In this document: one piece after another, positions 17,576-26,480 of the stretch
How the letters are laid out: the number at the start of each line of letters is the position of its first letter
Numbering within the stretch: the first letter of the stretch is position 1
Assembly: GCA_016195815.1 (NCBI GenBank)
Contig: JACPYX010000019.1
Coordinates: 62,001-126,000, forward strand
Direction of reading: 5' to 3'
Origin: Chloroflexota bacterium
GTDB lineage: Bacteria > Chloroflexota > Anaerolineae > Anaerolineales > Villigracilaceae
DNA: 64,000 nucleotides
Notes under the pieces: model-generated
Database searches by the model: none
Told to the model about the DNA's origin: nothing
Seen by the model: only the letters and a program-made list of their open reading frames with translations
Position numbers and translations under genes: made by a program

Positions 17576-18601
17576 TTAGTAAACCAGCGAATCCTTTTTG
17601 GTCGAGATGCGTTTGCGGAACATGTAATACGTCCAGCCCTGATAGGCGAGCACGATCGGCACGAAGATGAGAGCAATGATGGACATGACCGTCAACGTGT
17701 ATTGCGAGGAGGAGGCGTTGTAGATCGTCAAACTCCAATCCGGGTTGAGGCTGGAGATCATCAGGCGCGGGAACATCAGCATAAAGAAAGTGACCTGGGT
17801 CAATACGATATGCAGGCCGGTGGCGACGAAAGCCCAGCCCTCCATCTTGCGATTGATGAAGATGATGGTGAGCAGGAGGACCGCGTAGGATGCAATGGGC
17901 GTGACGCCGGGATTGACGCCAAGTTTTGTGCGGATGTCGGTGTAGAAGTACGTGCCGATCAGAAGTAAAGTGGTGATTACCACTGCGCCAATGTAAAGCC
18001 TTTTGGAGAGGTTGTAAACGCGTTCGCGCAGTTCGCCCTCTAGTTTCAAGGCGAGAAAGTTCGCGCCGTGCAGGAGGAAAACGGCGACGGTGGCGAGGCC
18101 ACCCAACAATCCGTAAGGATTCAACAAAGTGAACAGATTGCCCGTGTACATCATCCTGCCGTCAATCGGAACGCCACGCGCCAGATTGGCGAACGCGGTG
18201 CCGAGCAGAAGCGCGGAGAGGAATGAACCGACTGCGATCATCCAATCGAAGAGACTGCGCCACTTTGGATTTGAATCCTTCGAGCGATATTCGAGGGCGA
18301 TACCGCGTATGATCAGGCCGACCAGCAAAAGGAACAAAGCGAGATAGAAGCCGCTGAACATGGTGGCGTACCATTGCGGGAAGGCCGCGAAGGTCGCGCC
18401 GCCGGCGGTCAACAGCCAGACTTCGTTGCCGTCCCAGGTGGGGCCGATGGCGTTGATGATGGCGCGGCGTTCGCTATCTTTTTTGCCGAGGAAGATCAGC
18501 AACATGCCGACGCCGAAGTCGAAGCCTTCGAGGAAGTAGAAGCCGATCCACAATACGGCAATCAGGATGAACCACAGGGTTTGAAGAAATTCGTAAGACA
18601 T
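17576..18601 (-). CDS. cydB: Cytochrome bd ubiquinol oxidase subunit II
   Basis: CydB, 341 aa, the non-catalytic membrane subunit of the bd-type terminal oxidase. It begins MSYEFLQTLWFILIAVLW and carries FFLEGFDFGVGML and GPTWDGNEVWLL, diagnostic of CydB. About eight to nine membrane helices are visible. The ATG at 18601 is preceded by GAGGAGACAAAT; a further in-frame ATG 16 codons upstream lies inside a dispersed repeat and is unlikely. It follows cydA, separated by a 77-bp interspersed repeat, and precedes cydDC. Confidence 0.96.
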   Translation of the reverse strand: MSYEFLQTLWFILIAVLWIGFYFLEGFDFGVGMLLIFLGKKDSERRAIINAIGPTWDGNEVWLLTAGGATFAAFPQWYATMFSGFYLALFLLLVGLIIRGIALEYRSKDSNPKWRSLFDWMIAVGSFLSALLLGTAFANLARGVPIDGRMMYTGNLFTLLNPYGLLGGLATVAVFLLHGANFLALKLEGELRERVYNLSKRLYIGAVVITTLLLIGTYFYTDIRTKLGVNPGVTPIASYAVLLLTIIFINRKMEGWAFVATGLHIVLTQVTFFMLMFPRLMISSLNPDWSLTIYNASSSQYTLTVMSIIALIFVPIVLAYQGWTYYMFRKRISTKKDSLVY

Positions 18602-18614
18602 ATTTGTCTCCTCT

Positions 18615-18691
18615 GTCATTGCGAATAGTGCTGATGCGCCACGAAGCAATCTCGCGCGATGAAGGGGATTGCTTTGTTCGCTCGCAATGAC
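18615..18691. repeat. Interspersed GTCATTGCGA repeat, copy 1 (between cydA and cydB)
   Basis: The ends GTCATTGCGA and TCGCAATGAC are inverted repeats; inside are CGAAGCAATCTC and GGATTGCTTTG, again inverted. The same arrangement occurs at 31617-31708 and 41511-41595. It nearly fills the cydA-cydB gap. Confidence 0.85.
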
Positions 18692-18700
18692 GTGCTTTAT

Positions 18701-20089
18701 TTAATCCTGCGCCCCAATGAGCACAGATTCAACGTCAACTGATTCGCGCAAGGCCGCATCGGGCCCGGCCAGAGCGTATTTCTTCATCAGATGGAAATCT
18801 GCGGCGGCCAGCGCGCCATAGACGACCGCATAGCCGATCAGCGAGATGAGCAGGTCAACCGTTGTGAGATTGGGCGAAACCGCATCCTGCACTTTGAGAA
18901 GGCCTTGCACGATCCACGGCTGGCGGCCCATTTCGGTCAGAATCCAGCCGCTGGAATTGGCGATGTAAGGCAGAACGATGACCCATGGAACCCATTTCAT
19001 CCATTTGGTTTTGGTGATGTCGCCGCGCAGGGCGAGCAGGAAGAGAGCCGAAAGCAGGATCATCAAAAGACCGGTCAACATCATGAAGCGGAAAGTCCAG
19101 TATGTGACGACCATCAACGGGATATAATCGCCGGGGCCGTATTTCTGTTCGTACTCGGCCTGAATGTCATTCACGCCGCGCACTTCGCAGTTGAAATTAT
19201 TGCAGGCCAGGAAACTGGTGAAGCCGGGCAGGCGCAACGACCAGACTTCTTTTTTGCCGCTCAAATCGCCGATGGTCAAGATCGAAAACGAAGCGGGCTT
19301 TTCGGTTTCCCAAAGCGCTTCGATGGATGCCATCTTCATCGGCTGAGTCTGATAAATGTATTGGCCTTGCGTGTGTCCACCGAGGAAGACCAGCACACTA
19401 GAGACCAGACCGACGATGGCCGCGATCTGGAACGAACGCTTGAACAGGTCGGCGTAGTTGGTTTTGCGCACGAGGTGATAAGCGCTCACGCCCAAAATGA
19501 GGAAGCTGGCTGTGGCAAGTCCGGCAGAAATGGTATGCCAGAAGAAAATCCAGCCTTTGGGATTGGTGATGACCGCGAAGAAGTCTACCATCTGCGCGCG
19601 GCCGGTTACTGCGTTGATAACGTAGCCGACGGGATGTTGCATCCAGCCGTTGGCGAGAAGAATCCAGAGCGCGGAAAGATTCGAGCCAATGGCCACCAGC
19701 CAGATCGAAGCGAGGTGGACTTTTTCAGGCACGCGGCCTTCGCCGAAGATCCAGATTCCGAGGAAAGTAGATTCCATGAAGAAGGCCATTAGGGCTTCGA
19801 TGGCCAGCGGGGCGCCGAAGATGTCGCCTACGAAGCGGGAATACTCCGACCAATTCATGCCAAACTGGAATTCCTGAACGATGCCCGTCACAACGCCGAT
19901 GGCGAAGTTGATCAGGAATAATTTTCCCCAGAACTTCGCCATCTTGCGGAAGGTCTCATCCTTCGTCTGGTAATAACGGGTTTGCATGAATGCGACGAAC
20001 CACCCCAGTCCCAGCGTGAGCGGGACGAACAGAAAGTGGTAGACAGTTGTGAGTCCAAACTGCCATCGCGAAAGAGTGATAGGGTCCAT
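18701..20089 (-). CDS. cydA: Cytochrome bd ubiquinol oxidase subunit I
   Basis: CydA, 462 aa, the haem-bearing subunit that oxidises quinol and reduces oxygen. The ligands are in place: His18 (haem b595 type), Glu98 and Glu106 in IEALMAFFMEST, and the conserved EMGRQPW near 340. The protein is about 60 residues shorter than E. coli CydA, consistent with a short Q-loop. The start ATG follows AAAGGAG by 8 bases. Upstream, cotranscribed, is an Rrf2 regulator. The operon supplies a high-affinity oxidase for microaerobic growth or oxygen defence. Confidence 0.97.
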   Translation of the reverse strand: MDPITLSRWQFGLTTVYHFLFVPLTLGLGWFVAFMQTRYYQTKDETFRKMAKFWGKLFLINFAIGVVTGIVQEFQFGMNWSEYSRFVGDIFGAPLAIEALMAFFMESTFLGIWIFGEGRVPEKVHLASIWLVAIGSNLSALWILLANGWMQHPVGYVINAVTGRAQMVDFFAVITNPKGWIFFWHTISAGLATASFLILGVSAYHLVRKTNYADLFKRSFQIAAIVGLVSSVLVFLGGHTQGQYIYQTQPMKMASIEALWETEKPASFSILTIGDLSGKKEVWSLRLPGFTSFLACNNFNCEVRGVNDIQAEYEQKYGPGDYIPLMVVTYWTFRFMMLTGLLMILLSALFLLALRGDITKTKWMKWVPWVIVLPYIANSSGWILTEMGRQPWIVQGLLKVQDAVSPNLTTVDLLISLIGYAVVYGALAAADFHLMKKYALAGPDAALRESVDVESVLIGAQD

Positions 20090-20113
20090 ACATTCTCCTT
20101 TACAAAATTTTCA

Positions 20114-20138
20114 GTATGTGCGCCCTCCGGGCACATAC
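20114..20138. other. Stem-loop between rrf2 and cydA
   Basis: GTATGTGC (20114-20121) and GCACATAC (20131-20138) form a perfect stem in the 53-bp gap between the Rrf2 gene and cydA. No U-tract follows on the minus strand, so it is more likely an mRNA processing or stabilising hairpin, or an operator, than a terminator. Confidence 0.5.
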
Positions 20139-20142
20139 ATAC

Positions 20143-20592
20143 TCACGAAACAAAACTTGATACCACCATTGGGACGCTGAGCGATTCCTGCGCCAGCGCT
20201 TCAAACGTGATGGAAGCCATTTCGCGCAACATTGCAACTTGAACGCGCCCCCATTTGGGACTGACCGGACAATTGACTCGAAATGGACAATCGTCCTCGC
20301 CTCTGGCTTGCAGACATTGTGAAAGCAGGATGGGTCCCTCAAAAGCCTCGACCACATCTTTGAGCGTGATCCTCGCCGATGGGCGAGACAGCATCAGTCC
20401 GCCCTCGCGGCCTGGAAAAGTATTCAACAGGCCGGTTCTTGCCAGGCGGGCCACGATGCGAGGCATCAACGTCGGCGGAATCAGCATTTCCCTTTGGATT
20501 TCATTGCTGAAAAGCCGCGCTTCATCGCCGCGTTTTGCGAGCGCCAAAATCACACGAACAGCATAATCGGTCTCTCGGTTAATCCTGAGCAT
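20143..20592 (-). CDS. Rrf2 family transcriptional regulator (Fe-S type)
   Basis: A 149-aa Rrf2 regulator with an N-terminal winged helix (INRETDYAVRVILALAKRG; PPTLMPRIVARLARTGLL; GREGGLML wing). Three cysteines, C93, C102 and C108, are spaced as in the Fe-S-binding members IscR, NsrR and RsrR, so it probably senses oxygen, NO or redox state through a cluster. It lies 53 bp upstream of cydA on the same strand and is the likely controller of the bd oxidase operon. An inverted repeat lies directly upstream of its start. Confidence 0.92.
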   Translation of the reverse strand: MLRINRETDYAVRVILALAKRGDEARLFSNEIQREMLIPPTLMPRIVARLARTGLLNTFPGREGGLMLSRPSARITLKDVVEAFEGPILLSQCLQARGEDDCPFRVNCPVSPKWGRVQVAMLREMASITFEALAQESLSVPMVVSSFVS

Positions 20593-20596
20593 TGAT

Positions 20597-20642
20597 AAAC
20601 CTTTACCAAACTGGTCAACGATGACTCCAAATGTAAAGGTTT
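20597..20642. promoter_or_regulatory. Inverted repeat upstream of the Rrf2 gene
   Basis: AAACCTTTAC (20597-20606) and GTAAAGGTTT (20633-20642) are perfect 10-bp arms separated by 26 bp, starting 5 bp upstream of the regulator's ATG. The position suits an autoregulatory operator with two half-sites. It could also form an RNA hairpin. No clear -35/-10 pair stands out. Confidence 0.45.
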
Positions 20643-20718
20643 TTTATTCAATCATAAAGTGCGAAATGTCACAAGGGAGGGATTACAAGTCTCATATTTA
20701 TCTCATCCAGAATAAAAC

Positions 20719-20754
20719 AAAAGGGACGCTTATTGTCGGGTAAGCGTCCCTTTT
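20719..20754 (-). terminator. Bidirectional terminator downstream of the SRPBCC gene
   Basis: AAAAGGGACGCTTA and TAAGCGTCCCTTTT form a perfect 14-bp stem with an 8-base loop. It follows the SRPBCC gene stop by 24 bp on the minus strand. Confidence 0.88.
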
Positions 20755-20777
20755 CCACACATAATTTCGACAAACTG

Positions 20778-21224
20778 TTACTTTTCTGTTTCCAAAACTT
20801 GCTTTAGTTGCGCAACAAGTTCAGCATGAGAAGAACGAGCCTGTTCAAAGGCATAATTGAAAAGCAAATTTGGGGCTTTGAGCGTGATTGTCTCATGTAA
20901 ACGCGAGCCTTTGCCTTCAGCCATGAACGTGCTGTGATTCGTAACGTACGTGCCCGGCGATTGATAGGCCTCGGTCAACATCTCGTTTGCAGTTGCCTTG
21001 AGAACGTCTGCGCGATAAGTGATCTTGAAATGAAAAGGTCCCCATACAAGCTGGTCGGTGATCATGAAGCGGCGCAGGACGCCCGGCGGCGGGGGGATAG
21101 TTTCTTTGACGGCCATGATCAACGGGTGAAAGCGCGGATGGTTGGTGTGCTCGACCAGAAAATCAACGATTTTCTTTGGCTCTGCTTCAATGAAAATTTC
21201 GTGTTCAAAGGTTCCTTGTTTCAT
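20778..21224 (-). CDS. SRPBCC family protein
   Basis: A 148-aa protein of the START/Bet v1-like (polyketide cyclase/dehydrase) fold. It begins GTFEHEIFIEAEPKKIVDFLVEHTNHPRFHP, the standard first strand and helix, and ends with a long C-terminal helix (LLFNYAFEQARSSHAELVAQLKQVLE). Such proteins bind hydrophobic ligands; no catalytic role can be inferred. It appears to be a single-gene unit closed by the terminator downstream. Confidence 0.85.
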   Translation of the reverse strand: MKQGTFEHEIFIEAEPKKIVDFLVEHTNHPRFHPLIMAVKETIPPPPGVLRRFMITDQLVWGPFHFKITYRADVLKATANEMLTEAYQSPGTYVTNHSTFMAEGKGSRLHETITLKAPNLLFNYAFEQARSSHAELVAQLKQVLETEK

Positions 21225-21268
21225 ATGTTTCCCATTTTACTTCTGAACAATTTTTTCACCAAGCTTGG

Positions 21269-21814
21269 TTATGGCGCAACGTTAATTTGAATATAAACCA
21301 CATCGCCGAACGCTTCATTGTTTGGACCGAAGGCCTGCCACGCGCTTCGATAGGTTCCCGCGTCTGAGGGCGCGGTGAAGATGATGCGAAGTGTTGCCTG
21401 GCTTCCGGCCCGTGCGGGATATAAAGCCTGTTCGGTTGATGCGCTCATTGCGTCGCCGGTGATAAGTTTCAAACGATAACGCGCGTCCCAGTTACAGCTT
21501 CCGCTATTGGTAACGAGCCATTGCTTGTCAATTGTTTGACCCGGCGCAACGGCTGTGTCATCAGGAATGGTCAGGTCTTGAATGTAGGTCAGGATGTCGG
21601 TGCAGGGTGGGGTGGGAGTCGGAGGGGTGATTATGGGAATGGAAGTGGGTGAGATGTTGGCGGCTGTCGCGGTAATGACGACGATCTGCGCGGGTTGAGT
21701 GGGCGCGACAAAAATTGTCGGCGTTGATTTCGGGGCGCAGGCGGCTAGTGTTAAAGCAATGGCCGATAAAACGGCGGCCGCTCTAAAGTCTGGAAAGAGG
21801 CGAGTGTTCTTCAT
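21269..21814 (-). CDS. NBR1-Ig-like domain lipoprotein
   Basis: A 181-aa secreted lipoprotein. The signal sequence ends in the lipobox LAAC (Cys about residue 26). A Thr/Pro-rich spacer follows, then one NBR1-like Ig domain (about 75-181) with the typical VAPGQTIDKQWLVTNSGSCNW and GTYRSAWQAFGPN. This surface-exposed adhesion-like module is frequent in Anaerolineae. It follows recA on the same strand but is separated from it by a hairpin, so it is probably transcribed on its own. Confidence 0.88.
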   Translation of the reverse strand: MKNTRLFPDFRAAAVLSAIALTLAACAPKSTPTIFVAPTQPAQIVVITATAANISPTSIPIITPPTPTPPCTDILTYIQDLTIPDDTAVAPGQTIDKQWLVTNSGSCNWDARYRLKLITGDAMSASTEQALYPARAGSQATLRIIFTAPSDAGTYRSAWQAFGPNNEAFGDVVYIQINVAP

Positions 21815-21819
21815 TTCCC

Positions 21820-21858
21820 CAATAATAACGCAGAGGCGACATGTTGTCGCCTCTGCGT
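21820..21858 (-). terminator. Probable recA terminator
   Basis: ACGCAGAGGCGAC (21828-21840) and GTCGCCTCTGCGT (21846-21858) form a perfect 13-bp stem with a 5-base loop, 7 bp after the recA stop. On the minus strand it is followed by TTATTATT, a weak U-tract. Confidence 0.7.
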
Positions 21859-21864
21859 AAAAAT

Positions 21865-22980
21865 TTATTCTTCTGCTGAACCGGTGGGAGTATCATCACC
21901 GCCGTCGCCGCCCATGTCTAGCGGCAGGGCAACTTCACCGCTGAGCGCTTTCTGGCGGATAACGGCGTCGATTTCATTCATCAGCTCAGGATTCTGGCGG
22001 ATGTATTCTTTGGCATTCTCGCGGCCCTGACCGAGACGTGCATCGCCGTAGGAGAAAAATGCGCCGCGTTTTTGAACGATCTCGAATTGCGTGGCGAGAT
22101 CTAGCACATCGCCGGATTTGGAAATGCCCTCGTTGTACATAATGTCGAACTCGCAAGTACGGAAGGGCGGGGCGACTTTGTTTTTGACGACCTTGACGCG
22201 CGTGCGGTTGCCGATGATCTCGGCGCCGACTTTGATGGCCTGAATGCGCCGCACATCGAGACGAACAGATGCATAGAACTTGAGCGCCTGTCCGCCGGTG
22301 GTGGTTTCGGGGTTGCCAAACATAACGCCGATCTTCTGGCGCAGTTGGTTGGTGAATATCACGGTGGTTTTGGTCTGGTTGATCGCGCCGGAAAGTTTGC
22401 GGAGAGCTTGCGACATCAATCTCGCATGGACGCCCATCGTAGGGTCGCCCATGTCGCCTTCAATTTCTGCGCGCGGTACGAGCGCGGCAACCGAGTCGAT
22501 GATCACCACATCCACGCCGCCGGAGCGGACGAGGGTTTCGGTGATCTCAAGTGCTTGTTCGCCGGTGTCGGGTTGTGAGACAAGCAGGTTGTCAATGTCT
22601 ACGCCGCATTTGGCCGCATAGCCGGGATCGAGCGCGTGTTCCATGTCAATAAAAGCGGCAGTGCCGCCGCGCCGTTGAGACTCGGCGACAATGTGCTGAC
22701 AGATGGTGGTTTTACCGGACGACTCGGGCCCATAGATCTCGGTGATGCGTCCGCGCGGCACGCCGCCAACTCCGAGGGCGATATCAAGCGAAAGCGAACC
22801 GGTTGAGATGGAGTCGGTCGTCATCATGCTTTGAGACTCGCCGAGTTTCATAATTGAGCCTTCGCCGTAGCGTTTAAGAATATCGCTGACGGCTTTGTCA
22901 AGCACGGCGCGTTTGGCGCTGTCTACCTGCGGGCCGGAAGCGGTCTCGTCAGCTTTGGAAGTGTTTGATTTACGGGCCAT
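21865..22980 (-). CDS. recA: Recombinase RecA
   Basis: RecA, 371 aa, the strand-exchange ATPase and SOS coprotease. Walker A is [30 protein letters not shown] and the L2 region [22 protein letters not shown] are intact, as is the acidic C-terminal tail ([15 protein letters not shown]). I chose the ATG at 22980, seven bases after GGAG, over an in-frame ATG six codons upstream. No LexA-type box is obvious upstream by eye. The nearest upstream gene on the same strand starts at 24155. Confidence 0.98.
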   Translation of the reverse strand: MARKSNTSKADETASGPQVDSAKRAVLDKAVSDILKRYGEGSIMKLGESQSMMTTDSISTGSLSLDIALGVGGVPRGRITEIYGPESSGKTTICQHIVAESQRRGGTAAFIDMEHALDPGYAAKCGVDIDNLLVSQPDTGEQALEITETLVRSGGVDVVIIDSVAALVPRAEIEGDMGDPTMGVHARLMSQALRKLSGAINQTKTTVIFTNQLRQKIGVMFGNPETTTGGQALKFYASVRLDVRRIQAIKVGAEIIGNRTRVKVVKNKVAPPFRTCEFDIMYNEGISKSGDVLDLATQFEIVQKRGAFFSYGDARLGQGRENAKEYIRQNPELMNEIDAVIRQKALSGEVALPLDMGGDGGDDTPTGSAEE

Positions 22981-23051
22981 GTCTATTCTCCAATACAAAG
23001 TTTAAAGGTCATGCCGGGGTTTACAAAAGTATAGCACAGATGTTCAGTGCG

Positions 23052-24155
23052 TCAAGGGCTTTTCGTTGGCAGGCCTTCGACTTTTGGTGTGGGCGGCGGG
23101 GCCACGTTGAATCCAAGTGCGCCGCGGAATGTGAAATACGTTACGCGGCCAGGATAAATATACATCCATTCCTGTTGATCTTTGCCCTTGTATTTGAAAC
23201 TGACTTTATACAAACCGGCGGCCAGATCCCCCAGCACCATATTCTCATTATAGACAGGATCGCTATTCACCGGTCCCGGCCCATATGTTCTCACCATACG
23301 CGTCTGGTTCGTGGATACATTTGTAATGTAAATTTCCAATGACTGAAGAGTTTGATCGTTGGTATCGGCCACGCGCGCCGCCAATACTCCCCAGCCTTCG
23401 GGTGGCGCGATCCAAAGCTCGGGATTATACGTATTCCAGAAAGAATTTGTTGGAAAGCGGACCTCAAAATTCAAATGCGGGCCGGTGGAATTTCCGGTCG
23501 AGCCGACCAGCCCAATTACATCGCCCGTTTGAACGCGCTGACCAACGATAGCGATAATTTTGCTCAAGTGAGAATAGGTCGTATACAGTTGCTGGCCTTT
23601 GTAACCAAAATCCATGCGAATCGCAACGGACATGCCGTATTCGTCGCTTCGATCCCCTGGCGCTCCTCGGAATAGTCCCCAGTCGGCCCAAACGACTGTG
23701 CCAGGGCCGGCGGCGAGGGCCGGCGTTCCCAGCGGCGCATCTATATCAATGCCCACATGGGTCACGTTCGCGAAAAAGACTCCGCCATAACGGTAATCTG
23801 CCAGCGGCCAGTTGACTTGATTGGCGGCGATCGGGCGCGTGAAATAGAAATGATCGTACGGCGCGATGGCCCACGGAACCGGATACAACGGCGGACGCCA
23901 CCCCGAGACGGGCGCCGCGCCCGGCGTTGGCAAATCGAAGCGGAATGGTTCCAGTGTGGGTGTTGCCGCTTCATCCGCGTACCCGGAAACGGCTTCCGTT
24001 AAACCAGCCATAACCGGTGTTGGGCTTGCGTTGCCGGACACACTGCATCCGCTCAGGAGGATGGAAATGATAACAATTAGAGTAAGTGATTGCCTGCTCT
24101 TCGAGTAAGATGCCGGGGAAGAAAGCCCCATGCAATAAAATAACGATTTGTTCAT
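23052..24155 (-). CDS. M23 family metallopeptidase lipoprotein
   Basis: A 367-aa LytM/M23 protein. The N-terminal hydrophobic segment ends in LLSGC (lipobox, Cys about residue 37). The catalytic-like domain has VTHVGIDIDAPLGTPALAAGPG (about 130-150) and HLNFEVRFP (about 220), matching the zinc-site positions of M23 peptidases. After it comes a 120-residue C-terminal domain of unknown type. The ATG overlaps the stop of the upstream propeller lipoprotein gene by four bases, so the two are coupled. It probably trims peptidoglycan or acts as a non-enzymatic LytM factor outside the membrane. Confidence 0.88.
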   Translation of the reverse strand: MNKSLFYCMGLSSPASYSKSRQSLTLIVIISILLSGCSVSGNASPTPVMAGLTEAVSGYADEAATPTLEPFRFDLPTPGAAPVSGWRPPLYPVPWAIAPYDHFYFTRPIAANQVNWPLADYRYGGVFFANVTHVGIDIDAPLGTPALAAGPGTVVWADWGLFRGAPGDRSDEYGMSVAIRMDFGYKGQQLYTTYSHLSKIIAIVGQRVQTGDVIGLVGSTGNSTGPHLNFEVRFPTNSFWNTYNPELWIAPPEGWGVLAARVADTNDQTLQSLEIYITNVSTNQTRMVRTYGPGPVNSDPVYNENMVLGDLAAGLYKVSFKYKGKDQQEWMYIYPGRVTYFTFRGALGFNVAPPPTPKVEGLPTKSP

Positions 24156-26026
24156 GGCTTAAAGGTCGGAATAATTGTGGGCGGCGTAGGTGTGGATGGA
24201 GGCACAGGGCTTGGGGTTGGTGTGCTGCTTGGAAACGGAGTCAAGCTTGGCGTCAGTGTTCCGCGTGGCGTCCGTGTGGGCGCGGGCGTGGATGAAGGAA
24301 TCGGGGTGCGAGTCGGTGTGAGGGTCGGCGGCAGGAGCGGGGTCGGAGTGAGAAGCGCTTCGGCGGGATACAATTGAAGCATGGCCGAATACCAGTCGAG
24401 ACCGCCGGTCATCGCGAATTCAGTCAAGCGCGCGCCTGTGTAATAGCTGCGCCAGTTTTGCAGGGCAGGCAGACGTTCCCAGCCATATGCCGCGGCCAGG
24501 GAAGTAAAGTCAATCCAATAGCCGGGCGGAACAGGCGCATATTTGCCGCCGGTTTCATATGTTTTGGGATTCAGTTCATAGCGCGCGTTCAAGTCCCAGG
24601 GCGCGGTATGGATCGGCTCGCCCTGCGAACCGTCTTGATTTTGCGCGCGCAAATAGAGCCGCCAATAAGTTTGTGAACCAATGTCTTCGCGGGCAACCGC
24701 CATCCAGCCCGCGTTGATCATCAGCGAGTTGATGGCGAAAGCGCGGCCCGTGTAAAGCCAATCGTCGCCGAGGCCGGGGTCGAGAGCAGTTGTCAGAGGC
24801 ACATAAGCATTTTCAAGACCCGCCAGCACGTCCCAGCCGGCTTCTTTGATGACGCGCTGGCGAAGCGCGTTGAATGACTCGTCCACGAGATCATGTAATT
24901 CTGGATAAGGAGCCTGGACGTTATTTAGCGGGACAACATACCAGCGTTTCGATGGAATATCTGCGATGGGCGTGACGATGGGAGTCCATAATGATTCGGG
25001 AGTTTGCGCGGCGGATTGTTGATAGGCTTGCGGAAGCGGATCGGGAAGGGAAATGTTCGGCCAAAGCAAGCCGCGCAGATATCCGGGCAGAGGCGTGGGT
25101 AAAAGCACTGGCTGGCCTTGAAGAGTATAGGCCGTCAGCAGTTGTTGGTTCGGCGCGTTGACCGCCGCGACGATTTTGTCGCCACTCGTGTTCCAGGCAG
25201 GCCAGTCGCCGTTGCCGACCCAGGACGCGGCGCGCTCGGGGTTCGACGCATCCCAGATATATATGCCGCTGCGGCCTATGTTTTGTGAGGATGACGACCA
25301 AGCCAATCGGCTTCCGTCTGTGTTCCAGGCTGGATGGTCCTCGGCGGCCTGCGGTGAGTTGCTCAAATTGGCGAAACGATTATCGGTTTTATTCAAGTCT
25401 GCCAGCCAGATATCTGCATCGCCGCCGCGATCCGATACGAAAGCGATCTGGCGTCCATTCGGCGACCAGGCTGGGGAATAATCCGCCGCGTTGCTGCTGG
25501 TCAGGTTGATCGGTTTTTGCTGCGGGTTGGCGAGCGATTGAATGACGATCTCGAGATTGCCGTTTTGATATGAGTCGTATGCGAGCCAGGCCAGGTCGGG
25601 CGACCAGGTTGGAGAAGAATCGTACTCGGGCGTGTTCGTCATTTGCACGATCTCTCCGCTGGGCAGATCGAGAGTGTAGATATCCCAGAATCCATTCCGG
25701 TTGGACGCAAATGCGATATGTTTTCCATCCGGACTCATGGATGGTGCAATATCGCTCCAATTCCCGGACGTGAGGCGGGTGAGGCCCAATTTAGCGGGCG
25801 CGTACGCAAATAGATGAGCAAAGCCATTCTCCTCGATTGACAGGATCGTCACATCGGCTTGCTGCGACAGCGGGAGCGGCGCGGCTTGCGGCGTTTGTGT
25901 CTCGGTCACGCTGGAAGGCGTGGATGTTTCAACTGTTTTTTGCGCGCAACCAAGCAGGATGGACGCGGTGATCAGAATCGTGAGCGACAATTGCAATGCC
26001 GCGCGAGAACGGGAAGTGTGAGACAT
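24152..26026 (-). CDS. TolB-like WD40/PD40 propeller lipoprotein
   Basis: About 624 aa. The signal ends in ILLGC (lipobox). Residues 80-330 hold PD40/TolB-like propeller repeats (SPDGKHIAFASNRNGFWDIY; SPDLAWLAYDSY; SPNGRQIAFVSDRGGDADIW; NTDGSRLAWSS). The middle domain (about 340-560) is unrecognised but contains GWERLPALQNWRSYYTGARL. The C-terminal 60 residues are a Thr/Pro/Ser-rich tail (TPTRTPIPSSTPAP type) that probably spans or decorates the envelope. I chose the ATG at 26026, one base after the upstream stop, over a TTG at 26044. It is the middle gene of a coupled set ending with the M23 lipoprotein. Confidence 0.87.
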   Translation of the reverse strand: MSHTSRSRAALQLSLTILITASILLGCAQKTVETSTPSSVTETQTPQAAPLPLSQQADVTILSIEENGFAHLFAYAPAKLGLTRLTSGNWSDIAPSMSPDGKHIAFASNRNGFWDIYTLDLPSGEIVQMTNTPEYDSSPTWSPDLAWLAYDSYQNGNLEIVIQSLANPQQKPINLTSSNAADYSPAWSPNGRQIAFVSDRGGDADIWLADLNKTDNRFANLSNSPQAAEDHPAWNTDGSRLAWSSSSQNIGRSGIYIWDASNPERAASWVGNGDWPAWNTSGDKIVAAVNAPNQQLLTAYTLQGQPVLLPTPLPGYLRGLLWPNISLPDPLPQAYQQSAAQTPESLWTPIVTPIADIPSKRWYVVPLNNVQAPYPELHDLVDESFNALRQRVIKEAGWDVLAGLENAYVPLTTALDPGLGDDWLYTGRAFAINSLMINAGWMAVAREDIGSQTYWRLYLRAQNQDGSQGEPIHTAPWDLNARYELNPKTYETGGKYAPVPPGYWIDFTSLAAAYGWERLPALQNWRSYYTGARLTEFAMTGGLDWYSAMLQLYPAEALLTPTPLLPPTLTPTRTPIPSSTPAPTRTPRGTLTPSLTPFPSSTPTPSPVPPSTPTPPTIIPTFKP

Positions 26027-26027
26027 G

Positions 26028-26375
26028 TCAGTTTGCGGGGGCAAGATCGAATATGTGCGTGACTGGCTCGGCCTGCGAGCCGTCTGGATAAAATAATTTT
26101 GCCTCGAGTTTGAACGGGCTGTTGGTTGCCCCGCGCAGGTGCATGGTGAATTCCAATTTCCAGCTCATCGGCTCGACGATGCTGGCTGTCGCCACTTCGT
26201 TGTCTTTTGCATCTGTCAATATGATTTCGATGTGAGGGCGCATTTGGAACGGCGTCATCTCGATATTCACATGCACGCGCTCGTTATCGGGATAAGGCTC
26301 GGCGGTCAGAGAGATGATGTGCGTCTCTGCGGGCGTCATGCGTTGCAGGTTGTCTTCGGGGAAGAAAAAGTCCAT
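26028..26375 (-). CDS. Hypothetical protein (115 aa)
   Basis: A cytoplasmic-looking 115-aa protein beginning MDFFFPEDNLQRM, with alternating beta-strand character (RVHVNIEMTPFQMRPHIEIILTDA; SWKLEFTMHLRG; PFKLEAKLFYPDG), probably an immunoglobulin-like or C2-like sandwich. I recognise no family. There is no Shine-Dalgarno; a TATAAT ends 7 bp before the ATG at 26375, suggesting a leaderless transcript. It starts the run of genes leading into the propeller lipoprotein. Confidence 0.7.
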   Translation of the reverse strand: MDFFFPEDNLQRMTPAETHIISLTAEPYPDNERVHVNIEMTPFQMRPHIEIILTDAKDNEVATASIVEPMSWKLEFTMHLRGATNSPFKLEAKLFYPDGSQAEPVTHIFDLAPAN

Positions 26376-26382
26376 GGGCGTA

Positions 26383-26388
26383 ATTATA
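26383..26388 (-). promoter_or_regulatory. -10 box for leaderless transcription of the 115-aa gene
   Basis: TATAAT on the minus strand ends 7 bp before the ATG at 26375, with no ribosome-binding site between. Transcription would start at or next to the A of the start codon. Confidence 0.55.
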
Positions 26389-26480
26389 ACCATTTCCCAT
26401 TTCCAGATTGAGTTTGCAAGTTGGATGCAATGCAGATGTTATTTGGAGGAATGTTATACTTTACAACCTCGGAGGAAATC

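Noticed and set aside
18791-19792. A 333-codon open frame on the plus strand opposite cydA
   Set aside because: It is a shadow of the cydA codon pattern in GC-rich sequence; the peptide is His/Asp/Gln-rich without domains, and cydA is unmistakable.
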